Origin: Acidobacteriota bacterium
Lineage (GTDB): Bacteria > Acidobacteriota > Vicinamibacteria > Vicinamibacterales > Fen-181
Assembly: GCA_003170135.1 (NCBI GenBank)
Contig: PMZR01000098.1
Span: 1-64,000, forward strand
Reading direction: 5' to 3'
Length of the DNA: 64,000 bases
Part shown: positions 8,228 to 18,800 of the stretch, piece by piece
Layout of the letters: each line of letters begins with the position of its first letter
Position numbering within the stretch: position 1 is the first letter of the stretch
Translations under genes and position numbers: made by a program
The notes under the pieces: generated by a model
Databases searched by the model: none
What the model was told of the DNA's origin: nothing
Seen by the model: the letters and a program-made list of their open reading frames with translations, nothing else

Positions 8228-10537
8228 TCAACACGGCAATTCGATCGTGAACCGCGTTCCCCGCGGCGTGTTGTCTCCCACGTCGATGCTGCCGCCGTGC
8301 TCGACGACGATGCGCCGGACGATGGCCAGGCCGAGCCCGCTGCCGCGCCGCTTGGTCGAATAGTACGGCAGGAACAGCTTCTCGCGCTCGCCCGCCGGAA
8401 TGCCCGGGCCGTTGTCGGAAATGACGATGCGCGCGACGTGATTCGACAAGTCGTGCGTGGTGTCGACCCGCACCTCCCCGCGACGGTCCATCGCCTCGAT
8501 CGCATTGTCCACCAGGTTGATGATCACACGGCGGATCTGCTCCGGATCGACGTTCGCCGGCGGGAGCGCCTCACCGTCGCCGCACTCGATGTGCACGTCG
8601 CGGAACAGGCCCGTGTAGAGCGTCAGCGTGCCGGCGACCAGCGCCCGCAGGTCGGTGGGCATGCGCTTGGGCGGCGGCATCCGCGCAAACTGCGAGAACT
8701 CGTCCACCAGGCCCTTGAGCGACTCCACCTCGGCGACGATCGTCGTGGTGCACTCCTCCACGAGCGCGCGGGCCGGCTCGGGCGCGTTCGCGAAATGACG
8801 GCGCAACCGTTCGGCGCTGAGCTGGATCGGCGTCAACGGGTTCTTCACCTCGTGCGCCAGTCGGCGGGCCACTTCCCGCCACGCCGCGACTTTCTGGGCG
8901 CGGATGAGCGGCGTGATGTCGTCGAACACGAGCACGCGCGCCTCGGCGCTGCCCGGCTCCCCGTGCAGGGTCGTCGCCACGGCCGCCAGGTGCATGTCGC
9001 GGCCCTCGCGCACGAGCGCCACCTCCTGCGCCTGCACTTCCCCGCCCTCGCGCGCCCGCTCCAGCAGCGCCGCCAGGGCGCCCAGGTCCGCGCGCTCGAA
9101 CACCTCGGGCGCGGGCCGGCCGATGACGGCGGCGTCGAGGCCCAGCAACCGCGCCGCGGCGCTGTTCACCGTGCTGATGCGGCCCGCGGCGTCCACCGAC
9201 ACGACGCCGGTCGCGATGCGCTCGAGAATCGTTTCGATGTAGCGGCGCCGCTCCTCGACCTCCACGTGCTTGCGCTGCAGGTCCACCGCCGAGCGCTCCA
9301 GTTTGCGCCGGCTGATGGCGAGCTCGGCGGCCATCGTGTTGAACGCGTCCACGAGCGAGCCGAATTCATCGGCCGTTTCCGGCTCGACGCGGTGGTCCAG
9401 GTGACCGGCGCCGATTTCGCGCGCGGCCACCGCCAGCGCGTGGATCGGGCGCGTGATGCGCTTGGCCATGTACAACCCGACCCACGTCGCGCCGACGAGG
9501 ATCATGAGCGTCATCATGAGGAAGAATGAGAGGTAGACGCCGGTGAGCGGCCGCCGGAGCACCCGCAGCTGCTGGTAGGCCTGGTAGGAGCTGCTCATCT
9601 TGTGGGCGCGCGCGGTCAGTTCCCCGCTCAAGTACGCGCTGACCACGACGACGCCCGCGACCTGCCCGGCTCGATCCGGGATGGCGGCCGCCGCGCGGAT
9701 CAGTTCGCCGCCGCTCTCCATCGGCTCGACCATCGACTCGGCCCGGCCCGGCTCGGCCTTCCCCGCCACCGCCTGCGCCGCCAACCGATCGGCGGTCGCC
9801 CGGTTGTACCCGCGCGGCAGGGTGGGCGACTGGACGTCGGTCACCGACACCACCTCGGGCCGCGCGCCGCGCGGAAGCCGCACGACCCGGTAGACCTCCA
9901 CCATGTCCACGGCCCGTTCCTGGGTGACCTCCGGGGCGAGCGAGGCGCGCAGCGCCGCGACGTCGGCGAGATCGACCGACGACAGCGACCGCGCCATCCG
10001 CGCCGCGCGTTCGCTCACGACCCGCTGGCGCTCCTGGTGGTACTCGCTGGCGATGCTGTTGGCGCTGCTGAGGATGTCGTCCATCGGCTGCGTGAACCAG
10101 CTCTCGACGCTGTTGGTGATGAGCTCCGAGCCGACAAACAGCACCAGGACGCTCGGGATGAGCGTCATGCCGAGCAGCACGGCCACCAGTTTCGCGCGAA
10201 ACCTGGCGAACGGCAGCGAGCGCCGCCGCTCGACCAGGAGTTTGACGACGTTGCGCGCCAGCACGAAGACCAGCGCGACCAGCATCGTGACGTCCGCCAG
10301 CGACAGGGCGCCGAGGACGAACTCGCTGACGAAGTCGGGCGACAATCGCGTGGACCGGTTCGCGAAGGTGAGCGTCGCGACCAGGGCCCCCGCGAGCAGC
10401 AGGATGCCGAGCAGGATCAGCCGCGGATTGTCGCGGAACGGACGCCGCGCACGCGGCCGCGGCGCCGGACGGCGAACCGGCGGCCGCGCGGTCGGCGGCG
10501 GCGCCACAAACGGGCGAATGGTCGGGGCCATGGTCAC
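8228..10537 (-). CDS. ntrY: NtrY-type membrane sensor histidine kinase
   Basis: This is a 769-residue inner-membrane sensor kinase. Three hydrophobic segments lie in the first ~150 residues. An extracytoplasmic region leads to a further membrane segment near 325-350, followed by HAMP (YMAKRITRPIHALAVAAREIG). Next come a PAS domain (IATGVVSVDAAGRISTVNSAA), the HisKA H-box RLAHEVKNPLTPIQLSAERL with the phosphorylated His, and an HATPase domain with NLVDNAIEAM, DNGPGIP and GSGLGLAIV. The H-box sequence is characteristic of NtrY. The N-terminus is Pro/Arg-rich, and the true start may lie a few codons in. Its partner regulator NtrX is encoded immediately downstream. The gene lies 40 bp downstream of the DUF4390 gene. 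Confidence 0.93.
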   Translation of the reverse strand: MTMAPTIRPFVAPPPTARPPVRRPAPRPRARRPFRDNPRLILLGILLLAGALVATLTFANRSTRLSPDFVSEFVLGALSLADVTMLVALVFVLARNVVKLLVERRRSLPFARFRAKLVAVLLGMTLIPSVLVLFVGSELITNSVESWFTQPMDDILSSANSIASEYHQERQRVVSERAARMARSLSSVDLADVAALRASLAPEVTQERAVDMVEVYRVVRLPRGARPEVVSVTDVQSPTLPRGYNRATADRLAAQAVAGKAEPGRAESMVEPMESGGELIRAAAAIPDRAGQVAGVVVVSAYLSGELTARAHKMSSSYQAYQQLRVLRRPLTGVYLSFFLMMTLMILVGATWVGLYMAKRITRPIHALAVAAREIGAGHLDHRVEPETADEFGSLVDAFNTMAAELAISRRKLERSAVDLQRKHVEVEERRRYIETILERIATGVVSVDAAGRISTVNSAAARLLGLDAAVIGRPAPEVFERADLGALAALLERAREGGEVQAQEVALVREGRDMHLAAVATTLHGEPGSAEARVLVFDDITPLIRAQKVAAWREVARRLAHEVKNPLTPIQLSAERLRRHFANAPEPARALVEECTTTIVAEVESLKGLVDEFSQFARMPPPKRMPTDLRALVAGTLTLYTGLFRDVHIECGDGEALPPANVDPEQIRRVIINLVDNAIEAMDRRGEVRVDTTHDLSNHVARIVISDNGPGIPAGEREKLFLPYYSTKRRGSGLGLAIVRRIVVEHGGSIDVGDNTPRGTRFTIELPC

Positions 10538-10577
10538 GACGCTGCACCTGACACCGCGTGAGGGCGAGCCGGCGCCC

Positions 10578-11119
10578 TCACGACGGGATGAAGGTGAACC
10601 GGACGGAGCCGGTCGCCGTCCCGCGGTCGAAAGGCCAGAACAGGAACCAGTTCGTGCGCGGCTTGCTGTGCGCGCGCACCTGGATGTAGTAGTCCGTGTT
10701 GGGCTCGAGGCCTGTCGTTCGGAACAACCGCAAGCGCTCGAGCGAGGTCAGCCAGGCGCGCACCTCCTCCTCGTCGGCCGTGACGCGCGGCTCCTCGCCG
10801 CGCCCGTCGATCGTCCGCGAGAGCTGGTGCTGCCGGGTCAGGCTGTCGTACTGGGCCGAGGCAGTGACCGTCACGCTGGTGAGGGTCCGGTCGAACCAGA
10901 CCGGCACTTCCTTGCGCAACTCGATGTCGTAGGTGATCGCCGTCTGCAACCCGCTGCGCAACGCTTCGCGCATGTCGTGGCTGAAGCCGTCGGGAAACGT
11001 GCAGGACACATACACGACGCCGTCACGGGTGAGCGAGACCACCTGGATCTCGTCGGCGCCCCCGAAGAAGCTGCCGCCGGCGATCCACAAGCCGAGCGCG
11101 AGCGCGAGCAGGGTCGATT

Positions 11120-11123
<4 letters not shown>
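10578..11123 (-). CDS. DUF4390-like secreted protein
   Basis: This is a 181-residue protein with an N-terminal signal peptide ([20 protein letters not shown]). The mature part looks like a beta-rich DUF4390 domain: [20 protein letters not shown], and a C-terminal [24 protein letters not shown]4390 proteins are often encoded directly upstream of NtrY-type kinases, as here, and have been suggested to act with them in the periplasm; no activity is established. The start ATG overlaps the nrdR stop by 4 bp. The frame stays open upstream but there it only shadows nrdR. Confidence 0.8.
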
Positions 11124-11574
<451 letters not shown>

Positions 11575-11578
<4 letters not shown>

Positions 11579-12612
11579 CGCGTCTCCTCCTGCTTCTGCT
11601 CGCCAGCCAGTTTCGCCAGCCCGCGCATCCGCCCGAGGCTCAACCCTTCACGAGCCATGAACACGATGCCCAGCAGCGTCACCGGCAGGAACGAGATCGC
11701 GTGCAGCACGATGGCCGCACCCGCCGCACGATCCGCCGGCTGGCCGTAAAAGGCCGTCACCGCGATCTGGTAGGCCCAGTGAAACGTGCCGACCGAGCCC
11801 GGTGTCGGCACCGCGACGCCGACCACCAGGATCGCCACCACCACGAACGACCCGATGAACGGGATCGGCATGTGGAACGCGCGGGTCACCAGGAAGATGC
11901 CGAGCGCGATGGACAGCCACAGGGGGAACGACAGGATGAACGTCATGGCGAGCCGGCCGGGCTGGCGCACGGCGCTCAGGCCGGTCACGAACAGGTGCAC
12001 GACCTTGCTCGTCGCGTGGGCGAGGCCCGCCGGGAGCACGCGCTCGAGCCGGAGCGCCCCCCGCGCGACCGCGTCCGGGTGGCCGGCCAGCACGAACAGC
12101 GTCACCAACGCCACCAGCGCGGCGATGCCCACCGTGAGTCCGCCAACCCGGACGTCGCGAAACACCTTCGGGTCCACCGGGCTCTGGCCCGGGTCGAACA
12201 CCAGCAGGAAGACGGCAAACAGCACCAGCACGGTGACCGTGTCCAGCAGGCGCTCGAGAATGATGGTGGCAAATGCCGAGGTGGCGCTCAAGTGTTCCTC
12301 GCGCGCGAGCAGATACGGGCGCAGGAACTCGCCGGCGCGCGCCGGCAGCAGGAAGCTGGCGGCAAACCCGATGACGGTCGTACGAAACGCCGTGCCGAAA
12401 CGCGTCGGTCCGAGCGCGCGCAACAGGTACTGCCATCGATACGCGCGCATGAGATAGGTCGCCGCCGTCGTGACCAGCGCCAGGAGCAGCAGATCGAACC
12501 GGGCGTGGCGCACCTCGGCCAGCACGTTCCCGAGGTTCACGTGGCCCAGGAACATCGCGAACAACAGGATCGCCAGCGCCAGGAAGATGATGGTTCGAAA
12601 GTGTGCCTTCAT
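11575..12612 (-). CDS. Flippase-like / lysylphosphatidylglycerol synthase-type integral membrane protein
   Basis: This is a 345-residue polytopic protein with about eight hydrophobic segments. It matches the UPF0104/flippase-like domain, the membrane half of MprF-type proteins: [38 protein letters not shown] and [11 protein letters not shown] are typical positions. Family members are proposed lipid or polyprenyl-lipid flippases, and the substrate here is unknown. There is no C-terminal aminoacyltransferase domain, so it is not a complete lysyl-PG synthase. It heads the minus-strand run and its ATG follows a 187-bp gap divergent from purC. Family assignment is firm; function is inferred. Confidence 0.83.
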
Positions 12613-12799
12613 CCGTATTTTGTCGAGCAGCGCAATCTACTATAAGGGGGTTGACAAGTCCATGTTGAACGGGGTTCGCCCGTGGCCCTGGACGGCACGG
12701 CGGTGCATGCCCGGCAGATCGCCGCTTCGCCCGGGCTCTTGCGCGGCACCCCGTTGCCTCTGTAAGATGGCTCCCCCTTCCCTCACGAGAGGTTCGCCA

Positions 12800-13705
12800 G
12801 TGCCGACGCCGCCACCGCTCGTCGAAACCACGCTTGAAGGGCTGACCCTGTCCGCGCGGGGCAAGGTGCGCGACATCTACGACCTCGGGGATCACCTGCT
12901 CATCGTCGCGACCGATCGCATCTCGGCCTTTGACTACGTGCTCGGTTCCGGCATCCCCGACAAGGGCAAGGTGCTGACGCAGATCTCGGCCTTCTGGTTC
13001 CGCCTGGCGGCCGACGTCGTCGCCAACCACCTGGTCTCGATCGACCCGCACGAGTTCCCACCGGCCGCCCGCCGCCACGCCGCCGTGCTCGACGGCCGGA
13101 CGATGTTCGTGAGAAAGGCGGCGACGGTACCGATCGAATGCGTCGTGCGAGGGTACCTGGCAGGCTCGGGATGGCAGGAGTACCGCAAGACAGGACAGGT
13201 GTGCGGGATTGCGCTCGGCGCCGGCCTGCGGGAATCGGACCGGTTGCCCGAGCCCATCTTCACTCCCGCCACCAAGGCTGCCACCGGACACGACCAGAAC
13301 ATTTCGATCGAGGAGGCGGGACGACTGGTCGGCGCGGACCTGATGGCGCGGCTCCGCGACATCGCGATGCGCCTCTACGCCCGGGGAGCGGCACACGCGG
13401 AAGCACGCGGCATCATCGTCGCCGACACCAAGTTCGAGTTCGGCCTCATCGACGGGGATCCCGGCCGCGTCCTGCTCATCGACGAAGTGCTGACCCCCGA
13501 TTCGTCCAGGTTCTGGCCCATCGACCAGTACGAGCCCGGGCACGGCCAGCCCAGCTTCGACAAGCAGTTCGTGCGCGATTATCTCGAACAGATCCGGTGG
13601 AACAAGCAGCCCCCGGTCCCGTCGTTGCCCGAGGAGGTCGTCGGGCGAACCCGCGACAAGTACCTCGAGGCGTTCCGTCGGCTGACGGGAGGGGAACTCA
13701 CGTAG
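12800..13705 (+). CDS. purC: Phosphoribosylaminoimidazole-succinocarboxamide synthase (SAICAR synthase)
   Basis: PurC joins CAIR and aspartate using ATP, step seven of purine synthesis. The protein has 301 residues, which fits the longer (yeast-like) SAICAR synthase type. Motifs visible are GKVRDIYDLGDHLLIVATDRISAFD near the N-terminus, then PIECVVRGYLAGSGW, ADTKFEFGLI and LIDEVLTPDSSRFW. I prefer the GTG at 12800, which has AGAGG seven bases upstream; an in-frame ATG at 12767 would add 11 residues. The stop codon TAG at 13703-13705 shares its last base with the first GTGC unit of the adjoining heptad repeat. The gene stands alone, divergent from the flippase-like gene. Confidence 0.95.
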   Translation: MPTPPPLVETTLEGLTLSARGKVRDIYDLGDHLLIVATDRISAFDYVLGSGIPDKGKVLTQISAFWFRLAADVVANHLVSIDPHEFPPAARRHAAVLDGRTMFVRKAATVPIECVVRGYLAGSGWQEYRKTGQVCGIALGAGLRESDRLPEPIFTPATKAATGHDQNISIEEAGRLVGADLMARLRDIAMRLYARGAAHAEARGIIVADTKFEFGLIDGDPGRVLLIDEVLTPDSSRFWPIDQYEPGHGQPSFDKQFVRDYLEQIRWNKQPPVPSLPEEVVGRTRDKYLEAFRRLTGGELT

Positions 13706-13893
13706 TGCGGCGTGCGAGGTGCGGAGTGCGCACCACACCTCATGCGGCCGCCCCCGACGCGCGAGGCAGCTTACGCCGCACCAGGCACGTCGGGCCCGGC
13801 GCGTCGCACCAGGCACGTCGCACGTCGCACCAGGCACGTCGCACGTCGCACCAGGCACGTCGCACGTCGCACTTCGCACGTCGCACTTCGCAC
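13705..13893. repeat. Heptad repeat element: GTGC arm, core and 13-unit GCAC arm
   Basis: The left arm (13705-13732) has units GTGCGGC, GTGCGAG, GTGCGGA and GTGCGCA. The right arm (13803-13893) has thirteen consecutive 7-mers ending in GCAC: GTCGCAC, CAGGCAC and TTCGCAC in varying order. Within it a 21-bp unit made of GTCGCAC, CAGGCAC and GTCGCAC is repeated three times exactly. Weaker units precede it from about 13776. Read on the minus strand the right arm is again GTGCGAN, so the element is inverted like the one at 8018-8207. It separates purC from the small Fis-type gene and ends 15 bp before that gene's start. Confidence 0.92.
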
Positions 13894-13908
13894 TTTCTTG
13901 AGGCCGCC

Positions 13909-14118
13909 GTGCGTGAACAACTCGACAAGCTCGTCGGCGAGATGGTGGACAAGGGCATCCCCTTCGTCGATGCCCAGCGTGAATTCGAGAAGCGCTTCAT
14001 CGTCCGGGTCCTCGCGCGCTGCGACGGCAGCCTGTCACGCGCGGCCACCGCGCTCGGCGTCCACCGCAACACCCTCAGCCGCAAAATGGTGGAATTGCAC
14101 CTGAAACGCACCACCTGA
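13909..14118 (+). CDS. Small Fis-type helix-turn-helix protein
   Basis: This 69-residue protein consists almost entirely of a Fis-like DNA-binding domain. Helices around DKLVGEMVDKGIPFVDAQREFEKRFIV are followed by the turn-containing segment GSLSRAATALGVHRNTLSRKM. The same C-terminal domain closes NtrC-type regulators, including the two in this window, but here it stands alone without receiver or AAA+ domains. The start GTG at 13909 follows a short pyrimidine-rich stretch after the heptad repeat; the ribosome site is weak, so the exact start is uncertain. It lies between purC and groESL. It could act as a nucleoid-associated or local regulator; no target is evident. Confidence 0.75.
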   Translation: MREQLDKLVGEMVDKGIPFVDAQREFEKRFIVRVLARCDGSLSRAATALGVHRNTLSRKMVELHLKRTT

Positions 14119-14148
14119 GGCCCGCCAGCCGCCGCCCGCCGTTCCCTG

Positions 14149-14176
14149 TTGACACCCTTCGCCCGCGGGTTATACA
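14149..14176 (+). promoter_or_regulatory. Sigma-70-type promoter of groESL
   Basis: TTGACA at 14149-14154 is separated by 16 bp from TATACA at 14171-14176. This is the best housekeeping promoter match that I see in the window. The expected transcription start (about 14182-14184) falls inside the CIRCE operator, a typical arrangement for HrcA repression. Confidence 0.8.
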
Positions 14177-14203
14177 TTAGCAGTCGCCCTGTTCGAGTGC
14201 CAA
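14177..14203 (+). promoter_or_regulatory. CIRCE operator (HrcA binding site) of groESL
   Basis: TTAGCAGTC, a 9-bp spacer and GAGTGCCAA form an inverted repeat. It differs from the CIRCE consensus TTAGCACTC-N9-GAGTGCTAA at one position in each arm. It overlaps the start point expected from the adjacent promoter, so HrcA should block initiation until heat or unfolded protein ties up the chaperonin. A second right half-site, GAGTGCCAA, follows at 14218-14226 with a poor left arm. hrcA is not in this window. Confidence 0.85.
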
Positions 14204-14301
14204 CAGTCGCCACACCCGAGTGCCAAGCGCCGCCGGCCCGCGCCCGCCGCCGGCGTGCGGCCTCCGGATATCACGACACGCCATACCTGGAGAAAACATC
14301 G

Positions 14302-14610
14302 ATGAAAGTCAGACCGTTGAACGATCGCATCCTCGTGCGTCGTCTCGAGGAGACCGAAGAGCGCGTGGGCGGCATCATCATTCCCGACACCGCGAAGGAG
14401 AAGCCGCAGCAGGGAAAGGTCATCGCGGTGGGCACCGGGAAGATCAAGGAAGACGGGGTTCGCATCCCGCTCGACGTCAAGGCCGACGACACGATCCTGT
14501 TCGGCAAGTACTCCGGGCAGGAGATCAAGCTGGACGGCGAAGAGTTCCTGATCATGCGGGAAGACGAAGTCCTGGCCGTCGTGGACGAGGCCGGCAAGAA
14601 AAAGAAGTAG
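14302..14610 (+). CDS. groES: Co-chaperonin GroES
   Basis: GroES is the lid of the GroEL folding chamber, a cytoplasmic heptamer. The 102 residues begin [17 protein letters not shown]. They include the mobile loop [18 protein letters not shown] and the roof and core segments up to EDEVLAVVD, followed by a Lys-rich end. The ATG has GGAG 9 bases upstream. It follows a long leader from the CIRCE-controlled promoter. It is separated from groEL by 153 bp that contain a palindromic heptad repeat, which is longer than the gap usual in groESL operons. Confidence 0.97.
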   Translation: MKVRPLNDRILVRRLEETEERVGGIIIPDTAKEKPQQGKVIAVGTGKIKEDGVRIPLDVKADDTILFGKYSGQEIKLDGEEFLIMREDEVLAVVDEAGKKKK

Positions 14611-14680
14611 CGGCGGGTCGGCCCGCCCCGAACGGGCGCGTTCGAGGCCGTGCCGGCGCGTCGGCGGTACGACATCACTG

Positions 14681-16386
<1,706 letters not shown>

Positions 16387-16420
16387 GAAGGCTCGAGGCT
16401 CAGGGCCTTGGGACTTGTGC

Positions 16421-16459
16421 AAAGGGCCCGGCAGGTTCGCCTGTCGGGCCCTTTTTTTT
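16421..16459 (+). terminator. Intrinsic terminator of groESL
   Basis: A 15-bp stem (16421-16435 with 16440-16454, one G-U pair), closed by a TTCG tetraloop, runs into eight T residues. This is the strongest rho-independent terminator visible in the window. The complementary A run on the left arm means it may also stop transcripts of the convergent TonB-like gene. Confidence 0.95.
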
Positions 16460-16515
16460 GTCCCGGGGTTATGTGAAGCAGGACTTCGGGTCCTGCGAGC
16501 GTTGGTCGACTGCGA

Positions 16516-17424
16516 TCACCTCAGCGTGAACATCAACTCAATCGTTATCAGCACCGGCACAGGCAATCCGTTCCGCGTGCCGGGAATGAAGCGCCACTGC
16601 TTGGCCGCTTTCACGGCCTCCTGATCGAGACCGAAGCTCGAATCGAGCGACTTGACGATCTGCACGTCGCCGACGCTGCCGTCGGGCAGGACGACGCACT
16701 CGACAACGGCGGTGCCCTGGATCTTGGCCCGCATCGCATCGGCCGTATAGGCCGGCTTCACCTCACGAATAGGCTTCGGCACCTGGATTCCGTTGCCCGG
16801 CCGGTAGGCCCCACCGCCGGACCCGCCGCCCCAGCCGTCCCCGATTCCCGACCCGTTGCCGTTGCCGATGCCCGTTCCCGTGCCGTTGCCCGCGCCACCG
16901 CCGGAGCCCGAACCCTGCGACGTGCCGCCCGGCACGCCGTCGAAGGTGCCCGGCAGGACCGTGGCTCCCGCCGCGAGCGCCCTGGCATCGAGCTGCGCGA
17001 TCTGCGGCGGGGCATCAGACGGCTTGACTTCCGTCGGGATCTGCAGCGGTTTCGGCTTCTCGACCGGCACGCTGAGGGCGTCCTTGCCGGGCAGTTCGAT
17101 CTTCCGCGGCGGCAGCTTGCTCTGATTGCCACCGCCACCACCGCCGCCGCCCGGCCCTTCCCGCGGGATCCAGATGATGCCGGGGGGGATGACCGTGCGG
17201 ATCATCGCATCGGTCCGGCCGCCGTTCGGGTAGAACACACCGAATACGATCAGCGCGATCGGAATGGCGTGAACGAGGAACGCCATCACCAGTGCGCCCG
17301 GTGCACGCTGCATCCCCCGCTCGAAGCTGAATGGGACGTCTGCCGGGTGCTCGCCCTCTATATGCACCGACAGATGGCCCACGGGGGCTGCTGCCGGGAT
17401 CCTGTGATGCGGGGTTTCAGACAT
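16516..17424 (-). CDS. TonB-like energy-transducing protein
   Basis: This is a 302-residue protein with a single N-proximal membrane segment (ALVMAFLVHAIPIALIVFGVF) after a cytoplasmic lead of about 40 residues. A long Pro/Gly/Asn-rich periplasmic linker has Gly runs around 85-95 and 170-205. The C-terminal TonB domain covers about the last 85 residues (VKPAYTADAMRAKIQGTAVVE, AVKAAKQWRFIPG). TonB proteins couple the proton gradient to outer-membrane receptors through ExbB/ExbD, which are not nearby. I used the second ATG (MSETPHHR); an upstream ATG adds four residues. The TonB box receptor it serves cannot be told from the window. Confidence 0.88.
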   Translation of the reverse strand: MSETPHHRIPAAAPVGHLSVHIEGEHPADVPFSFERGMQRAPGALVMAFLVHAIPIALIVFGVFYPNGGRTDAMIRTVIPPGIIWIPREGPGGGGGGGGNQSKLPPRKIELPGKDALSVPVEKPKPLQIPTEVKPSDAPPQIAQLDARALAAGATVLPGTFDGVPGGTSQGSGSGGGAGNGTGTGIGNGNGSGIGDGWGGGSGGGAYRPGNGIQVPKPIREVKPAYTADAMRAKIQGTAVVECVVLPDGSVGDVQIVKSLDSSFGLDQEAVKAAKQWRFIPGTRNGLPVPVLITIELMFTLR

Positions 17425-17579
17425 GGGTCGCGACAATTCCTGCTATTCTCCGCCCACCGGTGACACGGCCACAAGTGCAAAACGAATACCGCCGACCTCA
17501 GCAACAAAAAGGGCCCTTTTCACGCGCTATCTGAGCCGACCGTGACGCGAAGCGAAACTGATGACCACAACGACGGACA

Positions 17580-18038
17580 TCAGAGCCGGCCGCTCCAGGC
17601 CCCGATCGCGGCGTTGCCGCCGCCGAACGAGTGCAGGACGGCCAGCGCGTCGGCAGCCCTCGGTTCGCCTTTGATCGCGACGAGCACGCCGCCTCTGCCG
17701 GTCAACGTTTCGAAAATTTGCCCGTCGTGCACCTGGAATCCCACCCGTTTGAACGCCGCGGCCAGGCCGACGCGCACCAGATCGCCAGCCGGCCCTTCGA
17801 GCGCGTCGATGAGCGAGCCGCTCGCCACGATCGGTCCAAGCCGGGGCAACGTCAGCCGCGCCGGCGCGGTCCCGCAGGTCTGCTCGACGAGCACGGCGGT
17901 TTCCGGCGTGTCCTTGGCGATAATCGACACGGCCTCGGTCAAAAAGGCGTGCTTTTTGAGCGCGTCCAGGCCCCGCTCCGCCCAGGCGGCGTCCTGGAAC
18001 ACGCCGATCGTAAACTGGCTGGCATCAACCTGCGGCAT
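17580..18038 (-). CDS. Hypothetical protein, paralogue of the neighbouring 18112-18615 gene
   Basis: A 152-residue soluble protein of unknown function. It begins with an alpha/beta segment, FTIGVFQDAAWAERGLDALKKHAF, and carries a central hydrophobic Gly-containing stretch (LPRLGPIVASGSLIDALEG). A second alpha/beta segment, GRGGVLVAIKGEPRAADALAVLHSFG, closes it. The architecture recalls general-stress/DUF1269-like proteins, in which two ferredoxin-like halves flank a Gly-rich helix. The adjacent gene shares this plan (LPGIGPIVTAGPLSADLG), so the pair probably arose by tandem duplication. It is 73 bp downstream of that gene on the same strand. Function is unknown. Confidence 0.7.
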   Translation of the reverse strand: MPQVDASQFTIGVFQDAAWAERGLDALKKHAFLTEAVSIIAKDTPETAVLVEQTCGTAPARLTLPRLGPIVASGSLIDALEGPAGDLVRVGLAAAFKRVGFQVHDGQIFETLTGRGGVLVAIKGEPRAADALAVLHSFGGGNAAIGAWSGRL

Positions 18039-18111
18039 CCGCTGTCCCTTTCACGTTATATACCGCTCGGACCGCCCGAACGTTTATCGGTTGGACGCGC
18101 GACCTGGCGCG

Positions 18112-18615
18112 TCACTGCCACTCGGCCACTTCGATGTCGTCGGCACCGTGCTGCCGCAGTGCGCGGCCGATGGCATCGACGTCGCCCTGGCGGACGTGAA
18201 CGCCGAGCAGCACGTCGCCACGCCTGACGCGCGCCTGCCACTCGGCCGCCCGCGCTTCCGACAACCCGCTGCGTCGCAGCACGGAGGCGATCCCGCCCGC
18301 CATATGGCCGGCTGCCTCACCGAGATCGGCGGATAGTGGACCGGCGGTGACAATCGGCCCGATGCCCGGCAGCACGATCGCAATCGCCGCGAGGATCTGG
18401 CCGCCCAGTTCGCCGAGCCTCGAGGCAACCCTGGAGTCCTCGATCTCGGTGCCCGGCGTCCCACCCACTTCCCGCGCCAGCGTGCGCTCGTCTTCATGGC
18501 TGCGGGAGACCACCGACAGGTCGGCCCGATCGATCCCGAGGTCGCGGACGGCGGCCGCTGCGCGCGCGGCGCCGCCCCGGTCGCGAAACAGCGCGAGCAC
18601 GAGCGGATGGGTCAT
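18112..18615 (-). CDS. Hypothetical general-stress-like protein
   Basis: A 167-residue protein related in layout to its downstream neighbour. The N-terminal half, PLVLALFRDRGGAARAAAAVRDLG, leads into LSVVSRSHEDERTLAREVGG. A Gly/Ala-rich hydrophobic segment (AAIAIVLPGIGPIVTAGPLS) follows, then a C-terminal half with RRGDVLLGVHVRQGDVDAIGRALRQHGADDIEV. This resembles proteins annotated as low-temperature-induced or general stress family, which lack a proven activity. I used the ATG reading MTHPLVLALF, since the longer open frame upstream has no coding character. Family naming is tentative. Confidence 0.7.
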   Translation of the reverse strand: MTHPLVLALFRDRGGAARAAAAVRDLGIDRADLSVVSRSHEDERTLAREVGGTPGTEIEDSRVASRLGELGGQILAAIAIVLPGIGPIVTAGPLSADLGEAAGHMAGGIASVLRRSGLSEARAAEWQARVRRGDVLLGVHVRQGDVDAIGRALRQHGADDIEVAEWQ

Positions 18616-18800
18616 GGCGGTACTTGTACGGTGCAGGTGATCCCGACCCGCCGCACCGGCACGATCAACGAGCCGCGGCGGCGACAGCCTTCGTGCCGGC
18701 GCGCGTTGTCGGATTGAGGCTGTACCGCACATCGTAGCGTAAACGCTGACATGCGGCAACGCGCCGGCGTATGGCTGAGGCGGATCGGAGCCGCCGGGCG

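Noticed and set aside
12651..12680. TTGACA as a purC promoter
   Set aside because: TTGACA at 12655 has no acceptable -10 element 16-18 bp downstream, so no promoter is called.
13803..13893. CRISPR-like array (21-bp units repeated)
   Set aside because: There are no unique spacers, the units are head-to-tail 7-mers, and no cas gene is nearby.
14201..14226. Second complete CIRCE element
   Set aside because: The right half GAGTGCCAA is present but the left half matches at only about five of nine positions, so I count it only as a half-site.
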